This document shows, piece by piece, positions 23,302 through 35,249 of a stretch of 64,000 nucleotides of DNA (within the stretch, counting starts at the first letter, position 1; the number at the start of each line of letters is the position of its first letter). The position numbers were made by a program, and so were the translations under genes. The stretch covers positions 5,110,990 through 5,174,989 of the forward strand of contig NC_087387.1 of the NCBI RefSeq assembly GCF_963675165.1, read 5' to 3'. Under the pieces are notes generated by a model. The model did no database searches. It had not been told where the DNA came from and saw only the letters and a program-made list of their open reading frames with translations. The stretch comes from Halichondria panicea. Its lineage: Eukaryota; Porifera; Demospongiae; Suberitida; Halichondriidae.

Positions 23302-23771
23302 TATTGGATTGTACTACCGAGGGCAGTTCTATATGTATTCCCCAAGGGCGCATGAGAACAAGTATTGCAATTAGAAGCTGTTGTCCAACCCATTTACAAC
23401 TGAGTAGTATAGTAAACACTCTTTGATCCCTCCGTGCATGCACTGCATGTGCACATTTTGTGTGCGTGTGCATGCTCTTGACAAACCACATTTACAACTT
23501 CACACCCCAGTTCCAATGGTCTGGTAGTTTTAGTGATGGATACTGAAGAATTGATCTTCACAATGTGATCCAGTGTGTCACAGTGTCCTTTAAAAGAGAG
23601 CCCTTTAAGGTGGAGGGTGGGCTTTAGGCTGACCACAAGTCAATGTATACCCTAGGGTACATGGGATTTGTACCCTGGAGTATCCTGAGAGTTTCAATGG
23701 ATATTCCTTAGTGTCAGAGCACATCATGGTACAAGCTACCTGTACCATGGACTTGCGTGTGTATTGTTATT

Positions 23772-23847
23772 GTACTACCTCGTGCAGTTGTATGTATTCC
23801 CTCGGGCTGCGCCCTTGGGGAATACATACAACTGCACGAGGTAGTAC
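23772..23847. repeat. 76-bp near-perfect palindrome
   Basis: The arms begin GTACTACCTCGTGCAGTTG and return as the complement around a GC-rich loop. A related sequence (GTACTACCGAGGGCAGTT) flanks the right end of the 22214-23301 element at 23310. No target duplication was found. Confidence 0.75.
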
Positions 23848-25973
23848 AAATCCAATACACCCTTGATATCCATATGGTACAACTATAACATATACACGTA
23901 TATTATTTGTATACCTAATTATAAAATAATTTACACTCCCGAGTGTACAGTGTTTTATAATTACGGCATATTTATACCGCTGAATAAAAACTAAAGTGCA
24001 CTTTGTATTTAGGCAAGACCACAACCATACAGCTACATGTATATGCATGCATGCATGCATGATTCCTCCTGTCTGCATGCTTGGCCATGTGGGAGGCAAA
24101 TAAATGTGTGTGAGTTATTCGAGCCGGAGACCACCTGGCGCACACCGCCGCCACCATGCATGCAGTTACAAATACCTATAAGAGTGTCACATTACAGCAA
24201 AGCTATCTTTGGTTACAAGAATGCATGCATGTATGGTGATTATTTGCGTAGGGGACTGTGGGATATTGCTACTGTGTAGTCTGGCAGCTGTTCAATGAAC
24301 ACGTATGCACTGTACTCCTCCAAAGCTCAAAGGAGCGCAACAGCTGCTATATAGGTTGTCAGCCAACTTAAACTATTTTCATACCACACCTAGGTACCGC
24401 ACATGCAGCGGAACATTATCATGCAATAATAGCTATAGCTATAGGATCTATTAAGTATCATATTTACGATATTGATAACCATAATTATATAACCATCTGT
24501 TTTACGTGGGATTGGCCAAGCGCCCAACTGCGGAATGATTTCCCATAGAGCTATAGTATTACTAGAGCATTGAAGTGCATATACCCTGGGCCTTAATTTG
24601 GGGTTTATAGTATAGTCTACAGCCTCACGTCAAAGCAGTGTGTATATACATGCATCTACGCCAACGTGCATGAACACTGTGCATGCACTGTTAAAAATGA
24701 GGTGTATAGAACATGCACTAGGGTGTAAACAAAGACCTAGTTTGGGGAGTAAAAATAGGTGGGTGTATATTACAACAGCATAAGGTGTAAACTAGAAAAG
24801 CAAAAGGTGTAAACACTGTGTGGTAGTAAGCTAATAATAAAATTATGGCTTTTCCTGAAATGTTCTTTACTCTGAGGCTTGTACAGACTTATGGAAGTAC
24901 ATGGAAGATGGCTCAATCTTACAGGTAAGTATGCATGTGCATGTGCATATGCACAGTAATAGCTGGACACCGAGGAGTGATTGATATCTAGCCTGCAATG
25001 CCTATTGTCAGCCCAGTTCCTCTATACTGCATGCTCAGACTCCAGACTGTATACTAATGGCTATAGTTATTAACATTGACCAAGAGTATTGATTGATATA
25101 TAGCCTGGATTTCCCAATGCTTATTACTAGTTTAGCTTCTGCAATCCAAGATGAAAGCACCGTGGTGGAGGTGCAAAGCTACATAACATAAAGCTACTAA
25201 TATAGCTAGCTTTTATACACACATTGATTATAATTATCATGATGAACATTTTTAATTTTGCTGCATGCAGAATACAGAATCACAGCAGAGGAGGTATGAC
25301 ACACGGTTAAGCTCACGTGGCTACTATTTCTTGATTGAAGGCAAGAAAGACAAAGACGTCATTAAAAATGCATTCCAATGACGACATGCATGGCTTCTAG
25401 CACTTATATGGGTACTTTTTGAGGGGCTACAAAAACGGCTAATCTGCGAGACCCTTGAAAATTACCCGCTATAAGGTGCTATCATTGAGTATCAATATTG
25501 TATTAGTGCTGATCACATGATCTCCAGCCAATCAGCTTATCTGAAAGTAGTCAGGTGACCATGGATTAAATAACTTAATCCACACTTAAGTGTGCTTTAA
25601 TGCACACTTTTTATCAAACAATCATAATACAAGCAGATTGAATCTGAATGTCATCATAATTATAATAATACAAGCAGATTAAATATGTACACAAGCAAAG
25701 CTGAAAAGTATTAGAAAGTCGAATGTTATTGTTTCGACTTGTTTCATGTGTAGTTAAGTGTACCGAATTGCTGACTTGACCATAGCATCGCTTTTTCGTC
25801 TGGAGAAATAGGCTCAGCTTGCTTCGAAGATGTACATACCTGTACCTAAGCCAGATCCATATAATCGTTTCATCAAAGGTGCTTCGAATATCATAGCTTT
25901 CCAAAAGAGCAAACCAGATATATACTCATTGCCATATAGTTAGGCTAGAGCTCACGTGACAGCACTAAATCCT

Positions 25974-26122
25974 TTAGAACACACCTAGCCAAGTCACGTG
26001 TTTTAATGCTGGTGCACTCGGATGGCCTCTCGGTTACGTAATGCACTCGGCTGCGGCTCGAGCACCACGTTAACGTCGGCACGCAGATTAAAACACTTAA
26101 TCTTGGCTAGGTGTGTTCTAAA
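25974..26122. mobile_element. 149-bp inverted-repeat element
   Basis: The ends are TTAGAACACACCTAGCCAAG and its complement, with a related inner stretch (GTGTTTTAATG, GCACTCGGATG). Part of the interior recurs at 37120-37190. The family was not identified. Confidence 0.65.
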
Positions 26123-26809
26123 TAATACTTATCATTCTCCACTTCAAATCCTCCCCGGTTCTATTATAGTTTCCAAAGTCTATAGTTCTAATTGCTCTTC
26201 TTATTTATAACTATACTACATGCATGTACATGCATGTATTTATACTATTTGTTTGCGTAGCAACATTGTATGGTGGTTTGTGGTAATGCGATTTAGTATT
26301 TTGCAAGGTCTAAACATTCCGTTAGGGTGCTCATATGAATTATTCATTAGATAATGAGCTGCTCTCTTGCAAAATTAGTGCCGCCATGTATATATAACGG
26401 CCAGGCTCCCAGGTCTCAAATAAACAGTTTGTGTGTACAAAACAACCTCTCAACAAAGGCCACCTCAGTCTATATAAAGGCCAAAACATTGTTCCCCAAA
26501 GGTGTCCGCTATATATAGAGAGGTTCCACTGTATAGTGTTAATTAATAGATCTTCTTGCATGCATGTGCAACGACATGGATATCCTTTCATTCCTTTGTT
26601 GTGCTTTGGAGGAATAATTTATATATAAATGTGGGAATAATAGGCAATTTAAAAGGCAATTGTAATTATGTATGACTATTATTATTTGTTAGCACATGAA
26701 GAACAAGTCAACAAATCATATTCATACGTTGTACATACAAACAAGTAACAAAAAGCAACAAAAAAGACCTGATATGTTATTACGATGACGAATGTTAAAA
26801 GTTCCATGG

Positions 26810-29499
26810 TTACAATGGTGATCTAGTCCACACTTTGTAGAGCAGCTTGCGACCTGTGTACCTGCAGAATGAGCAAACAGAAGCAGTTATAACTTAATGC
26901 ACATGCACAACTTGCTATGGGCAGTGAATTTAATAACTTACTTTGAGTGACAGTTGTCAAATTTAAGTACATAGACTCCATTTTTCTGTGCAACATACTC
27001 TCCTGTCAGTGTGGCCTTGTGGGACATGCACCTCTTCAGGGGAAGCACCTGTGTACGAGGTGGTATGGGTATCACAACAGTTGAGGTAGACTATACTATA
27101 CATGCATGCAGTACATGGAATCTAAATTAATTTCAGTAACAAGCAGACCAATTATCAATACAAAAATATACATGTACTATCAAGTGTCGTGATGTAATCA
27201 TGGAAAACAGGGTTTTGGATATTACACAGAAGGGGCCTTTGTCGAGGCGTTGTTCATTGGGCTTTCTGAATGGGTGACCATTGAGAGAGGTTCCATGCAC
27301 TGTTACAGTTACAGTATACTAATTAACCATCACTCACCTCCACTTCTTTTTGACTGTCTTTCTTCTCTTTGTACCAGATTCCAAACGCAATCCCCTTCGG
27401 TTTCGTGCTGAACTCCCAAACAATGGCAGTACCAATCCTCACCACAGCCATGGGGACATTCTGTACTCCACCACCATCTATCACCACCTCTTTGAACTCT
27501 GAACTCCTTGCAACTCGTTCCCCTGGTGCGAGATACTTTGAGGCTAGTTCCATGAAGCTGTTGTCACCACTAATAGTGCTACCAGTGTCATCGATGGAAG
27601 GCAGATCGCCAGCTATGTTCTGTTGGTGGAGTCGTGCTAAGAGGCTGTGTGTGTGTGTGGGGGGGGGGAGGTAATGACAGATAGTCATATCAGTACAGAC
27701 CTAACAATGGTCTAAGGCGTCCTTGAAATTGACTTAAAGCACGCTAACATTAGATCAAACTGGAGACTTGTATACATGTACATGCAAGCATACTACGAAA
27801 CTAATTCCATACACATGTACATTAATAATACAATGTAGGTATATACAAACTAGAATGGGATACACATAACTATCGCCCACTGACCTGTTTCCATTGACCT
27901 CCATGTTTCGAGTGATGTTTCGAGAGCTACGAGATCCAGTACCATTCTCCTCACCACCTTCCTCATCGGGACCTGCCATAATGGCCTGACCTGAAGGGAG
28001 GGTACATATAAGGGTGGAGGGGAGTCGTATACCCATAAACACAAGTAAGCAGAGTGGATAATACAGTGAAACCTATAGAGTCGTCACCTTTAGGCAGACA
28101 GACAGTGACTGTAATAAAGAAGTGGCCTGCTAAGTTTACACAGGTCTAAACACACGCTATGGAACTGTACATTACAGAGGTGACCACAATAGACAGGTCT
28201 AATTCTACAATTAAATTGGACATACATGTAGTTGCATGGTCATACTATTATATAGGCAACGCGTCCATTAATCAGCCATCCCCTCAACAGTGTCAGTCTC
28301 TCTTACCGCTGCTGCCTTGTGGTAGAGCCACACTCTCCATCTCTAGAGTGTTGACCATCTTGGAAGACATTGATGTCCTCACGTCCTGGATCTTATCATG
28401 GCAGTCATCACACACTCGTACTGGGTCCCTGAGTCAAGAGATTTGGTAAAGATCATCAACGGGTAAATTGCATTATGGACTACATGTACTGTACAAACTC
28501 AATTCCAGTGGCTGTTTTAAAATGCTAGATTTCTGTGACAATGGGTGCATTTTCTACGCTGCTATGAAACTACATGTACATGTACATTAGCATCTAACCC
28601 AAATTTAAAATGTGCCTCTGTAAATAGAAAGCCTTTTCCAACAGAGCTGGTTGCTAAAAGTACTCACTTGCTGAAGGGCAGTTGAGCTTTCTTGTCACAG
28701 CAACTGGTACAAAACACCTTGCTACACGAAGGACAGTGATGCTGCAATGAAATGATATTTCTGTAAGACTGGGCTGAGCTGAAAGTGCAAACAATTATTT
28801 GTGTATGTTTAGACATTCCTAATAAAGTAATCTGGCCTTTCTGAAAACACACTGTGACTTTATACACAACGCTATTCACAAAACAGAAGCTTTGGGCCTG
28901 AAAGCAATTGTTGATTTAATCATACACATGTACATGTGTGTACCACCATGATGTAATACAGCTACCAAAGAGCTACTCCATGTAAATGCAGTTTTGAAGT
29001 GCGGAAGGAGTGTAGCCCACAAATCACCAACCTTTCTGTTGAAGACGGAGAAGGTCATCCCACATCCCATGCACTCTGGTATGGATTTCTCGTTGATCCA
29101 CGTTCCCTTGGCAACCTGTTCCTGCTCCAACTTGTCTGCATGTTGCCACAGAGTCACCTTTTGTCTAGGAGGGGGGGTGATATTGAGTATAATTAAATAC
29201 ATGTACGACTACCAAAACAAATCTCAGGCTGTATCTCAGATTGTACTGACTTGTAGATGGAAATGCTCAAACATGAGATGGAGTTCATTTAGAGCCTGAG
29301 GGGGTTCCATTGGAAATGTTTTCACTCACTGTAATAGTCTCTTGAAGGCTTTTTTCATGTCCTCATTCTCCTGACTAAGTCTCTCCACTTGTCGGCTAAG
29401 CTCCGCCTTCTCTGCCCTTATCTTAGTGGACAACCCCTCCACTTGCTGCTTGTGCAGTCGTAGAGTCTGGGAACGCTCCAAGTCCTGACTCAGCGATTT
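26810..29499 (-). pseudogene. FYCO1-like duplicate: 3' half only, Atg8-binding segment deleted
   Basis: Exons (minus) at 29330-29499, 29032-29164, 28668-28741, 28307-28428, 27885-27990, 27338-27644, 26942-27048 and 26810-26861 match the last eight exons of the complete gene at 46846-57799, introns included. Homology ends near 29613, inside an intron, so there is no promoter, RUN domain or start. All splice sites and the frame are kept. Two changes strike the functional parts. The FYVE motif HHCRSCG has become HHCPSCS. An in-frame 345-bp segment, which in the full gene carries the LIR motif (DDDGYYVIES), is absent between GER and VARSS. The GOLD end is intact. It is probably an unprocessed, truncated duplicate, but transcription from a new upstream start cannot be excluded. 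Confidence 0.85.
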
Positions 29500-29689
29500 C
29501 TGTCGTTGTGGGAGGGAGAAGTTTAGTGCATATATACAGTTGTGTAAAATAGTCACGCACATATCTACATACATGCATGTACGTACATGTACATGTAGCA
29601 TGTGTGTTGTGGTTACCCTTATAAGCAGATCACCTTCTATTGATAATACAGCCAGGTTAATGGGCACCTCTCTATGTATAGGATATACC

Positions 29690-29823
29690 ACACCTAAGAG
29701 GAGGATATGCACCCATATATCCTCCGCTACCGTGGTTACTCCGAGGCGGAGCCAAGGGGTATGTAACCACGGTAGCGGAGGATATAATAGGGTGCATATC
29801 CTCCGCTACCGAGTAGGTGTGGC
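29690..29823. mobile_element. foldback element upstream of the FYCO1-like duplicate
   Basis: Inverted copies of ATCCTCCGCTACCG and GTGGTTAC surround the centre at about 29745-29760, with outer CACACCTA and TAGGTGTGG. It is a compound palindrome and the family is unknown. Confidence 0.6.
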
Positions 29824-29854
29824 ATATCTGACTTATACCACGTGACCGCAGCAC

Positions 29855-29863
29855 TATAAAAGG
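29855..29863 (+). promoter_or_regulatory. TATA box
   Basis: TATAAAAGG is a strong TATA consensus, 36 bp ahead of the ATG at 29891, with a CACGTG 17 bp further upstream. Spacing would put a start site near 29885. Function is inferred from sequence only. Confidence 0.45.
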
Positions 29864-29890
29864 ACCTCCCCTAGCAACAATTCAATCTCG

Positions 29891-30058
29891 ATGCAGACTG
29901 CAAAAAAGAACAAGACTATGCCGGATTTTGCAGCCGTCAAAGAGCTAGTTGAGCAACATGTTGACTCCTACAGATGCTCAAGAGTTTCCTTGGTCCAAGC
30001 GTTGACCATTCGACGTCCCTTACTGGAGTTGCAAGCTGGAGTTGCAAGCTCTTCTTAG
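29891..30058 (+). CDS. possible small protein behind a TATA box
   Basis: An open frame of 55 codons starting MQTAKKNKTMPDFAAVKEL and ending in TAG. I do not recognise it. It is listed because a canonical TATA box lies at the expected distance upstream and the codons look less AT-biased than surrounding DNA. No clear splice donor follows. It could be part of a transposon or chance. Confidence 0.3.
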   Translation: MQTAKKNKTMPDFAAVKELVEQHVDSYRCSRVSLVQALTIRRPLLELQAGVASSS

Positions 30059-31056
30059 ATAAAATGTATCTAAACCGCGCCCATGGACCCATGGAAGCTT
30101 AGCCATCTTGTTGGAGAGCACCTTCTGTGTTTCTGCCGTCGCTTTGAGTCTTAGTACCGTCAAGCATGGCTCTTTTCTCTTTGCTTACTTTCTTGAACAA
30201 ATGAAAAAACTAAAAAACAACTTGAAAAACTGTGTATGCCTGGGGCTGTATGCTAATATTCTATATATCCTACAGCTGTTGACCAATGAGATCAATTTGT
30301 GGTGACGTAAGTGTGGTATAAATTTTTTTAAGCCTTTTATGGCATACACTGTCTGCGCATGCGTCAATTGCCCCAAGATTCTTGGGGATCGAGATATCTT
30401 AGTAAATTAGTCAGTATATTGTATATTTTACAATGATGTCATTGCACAAATCACAGCAGTTTTAACACAGTTACTTACAACACTTATGACCTAGACTAGT
30501 GACTAGTTTTGTTGTGATGACTTCTACTTCTGTCTGCTCTTGCTCAAGCTCTCTCCTAGTGTTGAAAAGTCAAGTTTTGTCGTTTTTTGTACTGTGGTAG
30601 AGTAGTGGGCGTTTTTCTGTCAGTACCTACCGGCTCTGGCAAGTCTACTTGTTTCCAGACGCTTGTTTGATGCCATCTCAGTAAGATCAGTGCTCCTTGT
30701 ATGAGCCTAGAATTGTGATGGCGATTTCTCTCCCCTTGACACTAATAGTTTAATCAACCACGTGGGTGACCATAGTACAAAAGGTTAATTACAAAGAGTT
30801 TTACTAACAAATTTACTATTGAATCCACCCACGCACAAACGGTGGTTACCAGGCCCCTGTGAGAGGGGCTGGGATCGAGGCTAGCCGGATAGCAGATAAT
30901 TATAAAGGCATGCATTGATAATTATTAGTCTCAAGAATTAGCCGCCCTTCCATGGAGGATGCAGGACTCTTCGTGGACGCAAGATAGAGTAGAAGGGGAT
31001 TGGCAACGGAAGTGGTTCACGTGATGTTTTACTATGTGTTTCGCTTTCTACCCCGG

Positions 31057-32152
31057 TGTCATAAAATTTTAGGCCCCCCATGAGATTGGGCCCCCCCCGG
31101 GCCTAGAATTTTAACATTTTAGGCCCCCTCTTAAAATTTTAGGCCCCCTCTTATTTTAGGCCCCCCATTAACAGCGCAACAGCGGTAACATTATGTGACA
31201 GTGCATTCTCAAAATACACCAATACAGTCTTCTATGGTTTTCACAGTCTATGCAGTGCCAGTTACTGAATGCACATAACAGCTCTCTGAATGCAGCTCTC
31301 CTCACACACACACACATTTCATGCATGTACAGTAGTATACCACTGGTCTCACAGCCGCACCATGTCATTCTATGAATCAGGCCTCATGCAGCACGAAGCA
31401 CATAGGTGCCAACTGTCCCGAATTGGTCAGGACTGTCCAAGATTACCCTTGTCCCGAAAGGAAACTGCTATTGTGATTCCACCATGATACAACAGTTTCT
31501 CTCTTGACTTCTATCTATGATTCCACATTACTTGAGAGCTGAGCCAGTGATGCTATTGGAGCATCCCCACAACAATTTACATCTTCTATGTATAGGAAAA
31601 CATGGAGGAAGATATGAATTGTTGTCTTTGCACTGAAATTGTGCGCTGTATACTTTTTGTCCTGAAATTTGGCTGAGAAAGTAAGCATGAAGTTGCAAAT
31701 ATGGCGATAGCTATGCAATAACATCGATTGTCTTACAGGCAGATCCAACATTGCAGAGCTGCATCAAAGCATTTAACTCTTATAGGTAAAGCATGAGTAA
31801 CTTAAAAGGTAAATCTTCCTTCACTTTGAATTCCATGATAGAATAATAATGCAAACATTTTTGCTACTTTGATACAGAGTCTTTGCATGCATGCAGTCTC
31901 TTTGATGCTTTGTCAACTAATAGAGCTAACCTTACCATAATTATTATTATATCTCTTTGACTTCGTTCTATCGTGCAGAAAAGGATAGCAGAAGAGGGGG
32001 GGCTAGCCTCGATTCAAGGCCGATTAAAATCGGCCTGGAATCGAGGCTAAGGGGGGCCTAGAATGTTAACATTTTGGACCCCCTGGGGCCAAAACTGTTA
32101 AAATTCTAGGCCCGGGGGGGCCTAAACATGGGGGGCCCAAAATTTTATGACA
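31057..32152. mobile_element. 1.1-kb element with TGTCATAAAATTTTAGG ends
   Basis: The ends are TGTCATAAAATTTTAGGCCC and GGGCCCAAAATTTTATGACA, with further inverted G/C-rich blocks inside both ends. CCGG stands on both sides. Comparison with the uninterrupted repeat copy at about 7515-7530 (CTACCCCGGGTAAG) shows the insertion point and a 4-bp duplication. A 46-bp palindrome (32004-32049) is nested in it. No transposase is visible. Confidence 0.85.
32004..32049. mobile_element. 46-bp palindromic element
   Basis: TAGCCTCGATTCAAGGCCG, a short AT loop, and the complement. The flanks AGGGGGGGC and AGGGGGGCC agree at 8 of 9 positions, but they are low complexity, so the duplication is only suggestive. 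Confidence 0.7.
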
Positions 32153-33925
32153 CCGGGTAAGTTTACCGGGAAACTTATTGAGTCTAATCGGCGTGGATTC
32201 GAGGCTAGCATAGATTATTACAGTAACTGTTCTACAATAATTATTGTAGTCTGTACTGTACATGTATAATTATCACACATTACTTGGCAAGGCATAAAAT
32301 AATAGCCTCTACACAGGCTCTCCTTTTTCGTTCTTACCACAATTGTTCAATAAGATAAAATACTGTATTAATCGTTCAATGAGATAAAATACGGTATTAA
32401 TTGGAGGAGTTAGGAAAAAGGAGAGCCTGTATCGGGAAGTCGTGTGAGGGTAGAAGGGTGGTAGAAGGGTGAAAATGAGCGTGGGCAGGCAGATCTATGA
32501 CTAATAAAACTTTGCCTGCAGCAAGCTGGACATGGACTTGGAACTGGAAGTTTGCAAGCACTATAGCTAGCTATACCTTAGGCTTAGCTAGATGATCTAC
32601 TAGTTATCTGTTCAGATTCTATCAGACTATCACCTTTTCTTGTGTCTTTCTACATGCTATTATATAGTCTACTGATAGTATAGATCAAGAATAGCTTAGT
32701 CATCATTATCATATAGCAGGTAGCTACTGCCACCAGAGCTGGCCACGCTGGTTCTCTGATCTGACTTGCAGCACAGCTTGGTGGTTGTCTTAGTACAGTC
32801 TTTGGGAGAATATCTTACGTCACGATTGTGGGCTACATATCGCCCACGTTCATAAAAATCCTTGTGGATCACGCGATTTCCCAAACCAGGCCTTACTTTT
32901 TCTTAACTGTACGCCCATTTCTTTCTTTGCTGCCTCACTATGTCTTTTTTATGATTTATGGATGAACAGTGACAACAGCAAGAAAAAGTAAGGCCTGGGA
33001 TCGAGGCTATGCAAGTTGCATTGTGCACCAAAAAGCCAGTGCGTAAAAACTCTGTCCTTTTGTATATTTTCGTCACTTAAAAAACAGGATATGACATCAT
33101 CAAATAATGGGATAATGGGTAATGAAGACCTCCCTCCCTCATCGGGTTGAGCTAGTATTCTCATCTGAAACAAGTATGCAACTAACAGTGGCCTAATATC
33201 AGACACAGGAACCTACGAATCACTGAAGAGGCAGAGCCACAAGATTTAAGTAGCTAAAAGACTCCCCTACAACATATCACAAAACAAAAAAGCTACATGT
33301 ATCCTATGCATGACAGCATTATAGCCGATCCCAAAAAATGCGACATAATAATTCTAGACAAAAGTAAGAGGTAGATATAAACACAGCACACAACTGACAC
33401 ATGACATAATTAAGATTCTCTAATTTTAACTTTCTGACTTTAAACTAATCACCTTCAAGCTTGCCATGAAAATGTCGTTATGCAAAACTTAATGTAATGA
33501 TCTTTACCAAAAATGGACACTGCTGCCTATTATCCAATTATTCTTTTGACACCTATTATGTTAAAAATTATTCCGAGCATAATTTATCAGGGCCTAACTA
33601 GAACGCTAGCATCGATCGTTTTTAACAACAATTGTGGTTGATCATTACCCATGCACTCTTTGAGTTTCCTTGTGATTCTGCATGCAGTAAAATCATAATG
33701 TGTGTATATATAGTATAACATAAAAGCTACTAATACTATGTTATGTAGCTTTAGAACCTCCACCGAGGCATCAGCACCCGCGGTGGTTTCATTAACTAAG
33801 CACCACAATACCGAAATGGAAATGGTTCAAAAAATAGGCCCAAATTAAAACTGCGAGTTGGTTCTTCTATTAGAGTGGCTAGAAGAAAGACGCTTGCTAT
33901 AATATGAAAGCACCGCGGGTACTGA

Positions 33926-33986
33926 TAGACTCGCTGGCCAGTCCATCTTGGGGCCAATCCCCGAGATGGACTGGCCAGCGAGTCTA
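33926..33986. mobile_element. 61-bp palindrome in a dispersed repeat
   Basis: The arms begin TAGACTCGCTGGCCAGTCC and return as the complement. It interrupts a dispersed repeat. The flanks CGGGTACTGA and AGGGTGCTGA agree at 8 of 10 positions. Confidence 0.7.
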
Positions 33987-34321
33987 AGGGTGCTGATGCC
34001 TTGGTGGAGGCGCCAATTCAAAGCAATGCTACAGTACTAGTACTTTGTATTACTATCAAGTATGAACTATCAACTAGGAGTAGCATTCAGGGCCACCGTA
34101 ATATATAGCAGAGTGAGTTAAATACACACAGTTACAATTCTTATATTATGCATGCAGTGAGAGCTGCTAAACAATTATCAACACCCTTTACCTATACATG
34201 CACGAAAAAGTGGGTGTGTGTCATCAATGGATGATTATGAATAAAATTATATCATCCTGTTGGGATAAATACATTGGGTTTTTCATTTTATTTCAGATGC
34301 ATTTAAAAGTTAAAAGCAGCA

Positions 34322-35020
34322 ATGGCACAAGTACCAGAATCTAGAAACATTTTAATCATTGGCAAAACAGGAGCAGGAAAAGCCTCAATTGCAAATGCTA
34401 TTTTGGGTAGTGACAAGTTCCATGTTGGAAGTGCAATCCAAAGCTCTACTCGAAGATCTGACGATACGATCACAGTTAAAGAACATCAAGCTGGAGGCTA
34501 CAACTTCAAAATTGCCCTTGTTGACACCGTTGGAGTGAGAGATGATCGACAACAGGAGCACAAAATTCGAAGACGAATCAATGAGGCACTGAAAAGCTTC
34601 GACTCTCTCAGCATGATAATTTTGGTTTTCAAACTTGAACGATTTTCACCCCAGGAAAGAGAATCGTTACAAGAAGTGATATCCATTCTCAAGTCAAGAC
34701 TAGCGAATGCTTCATCAATTACAGCTCTTGTTGTTACCTGCTGCGAGCAAAAAGATGACCAAGCAAGAAAAGAAATTCGAAGAGAACTAGCAATGCATGG
34801 AACTGCAACTGCAGAAGTGGTACAGTTTGCAAACAATAATGGAACGTTTTTAGTAGGCCTACCAAAGCTAAGTGAAGTTCCCCCAGCAGTCAAGCACTTC
34901 ATTGAGCAGAGAGTAAAAAGCGACGAAAAGCAACTACAAGACCTAGCTAAACAAGCAAGCACCAAAGAAAGTGTCTGCTCCCCAGGAAACAGCCATACTT
35001 TCTGGTGCGACATTCTTTAA
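34322..35020 (+). CDS. GIMAP/AIG1-type GTPase with CaaX end (block B)
   Basis: A 232-residue single-domain GTPase, paralogue of the gene at 8609. The P-loop is IIGKTGAGKASIANAILG (about 12-29). G3 is DTVGVRDD, the AIG1 box is KLERFSPQERES, the G4 region is TALVVTCCEQKDDQ, and the tail is helical. As in its paralogue, Ala replaces the Walker A Ser/Thr. The protein ends FWCDIL. CDIL fits a CaaX prenylation box of the geranylgeranyl type (Leu last), so membrane anchoring is likely. A tract TTTTATTTCAG about 25 bp before the ATG looks like a splice acceptor for a 5' untranslated intron. ATTAAA at 35059-35064 may be the polyadenylation signal. It lies tail to tail with the two-domain gene. Confidence 0.88.
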   Translation: MAQVPESRNILIIGKTGAGKASIANAILGSDKFHVGSAIQSSTRRSDDTITVKEHQAGGYNFKIALVDTVGVRDDRQQEHKIRRRINEALKSFDSLSMIILVFKLERFSPQERESLQEVISILKSRLANASSITALVVTCCEQKDDQARKEIRRELAMHGTATAEVVQFANNNGTFLVGLPKLSEVPPAVKHFIEQRVKSDEKQLQDLAKQASTKESVCSPGNSHTFWCDIL

Positions 35021-35249
35021 AGTTAGTAGCCAAAAGACAAACAAAAGTAGATAATAAGATTAAAAGTGTACTTTAATTATAATTATTTCATAAACCCTGA
35101 ATGCTAATTTTTACTGCATGTAACATAATTTTTATTATTATAATAACATAACACTCCCTGATTACAATAATATACTTGTTACCTCATGCACAAAATCTAC
35201 ACAATAATAGTCTTAAGAGTTCTCAGCTACAGTGTGCACAGCTATTAGA

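Larger units (their letters stand above)
19954..26809. other. intergenic region of nested repeats
   Basis: No gene is supported here. Besides the elements listed separately, an older repeat spans about 20880-22206 (ends TACTGTGTTTTGCAAGTTGC and complement; relative at 43665-44154). Inside it a shorter inverted pair at 20916-21194 carries GGGCGTTGTCTATAGTAC. Copies of a dispersed repeat lie at 21590-21810 and 25155-25270. A pogo-like end (GAGGTTCCACTGTA) is at about 26520-26534. The rest is AT-rich with ACATGTA and TGCATGCA runs. Confidence 0.55.
29614..34321. other. intergenic, repeat-rich
   Basis: No firm gene lies here. Contents: a palindromic element at 29690-29823; a TATA box with a short frame (listed); a possible cryptic exon pair on the minus strand at about 30676-30470; a dispersed repeat (30881-31056 and 32153-32460) split by the element at 31057-32152; a further dispersed repeat at 33590-33790 and 33905-34020. 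The part 32480-33580 shows nothing recognisable. Confidence 0.55.

Noticed and set aside
20744-24279. Several 60-145-codon frames in the repeat-rich interval
   Set aside because: They cross inverted-repeat elements, overlap on both strands and have no conserved features.
29251-29295. A 15-codon exon (ALNELHLMFEHF) between the coiled coil and FYVE exons, also at 50896-50940
   Set aside because: Joining it breaks the reading frame, whereas direct splicing from the coiled-coil exon to the FYVE exon keeps it. It is taken as intron, although similar in both copies.
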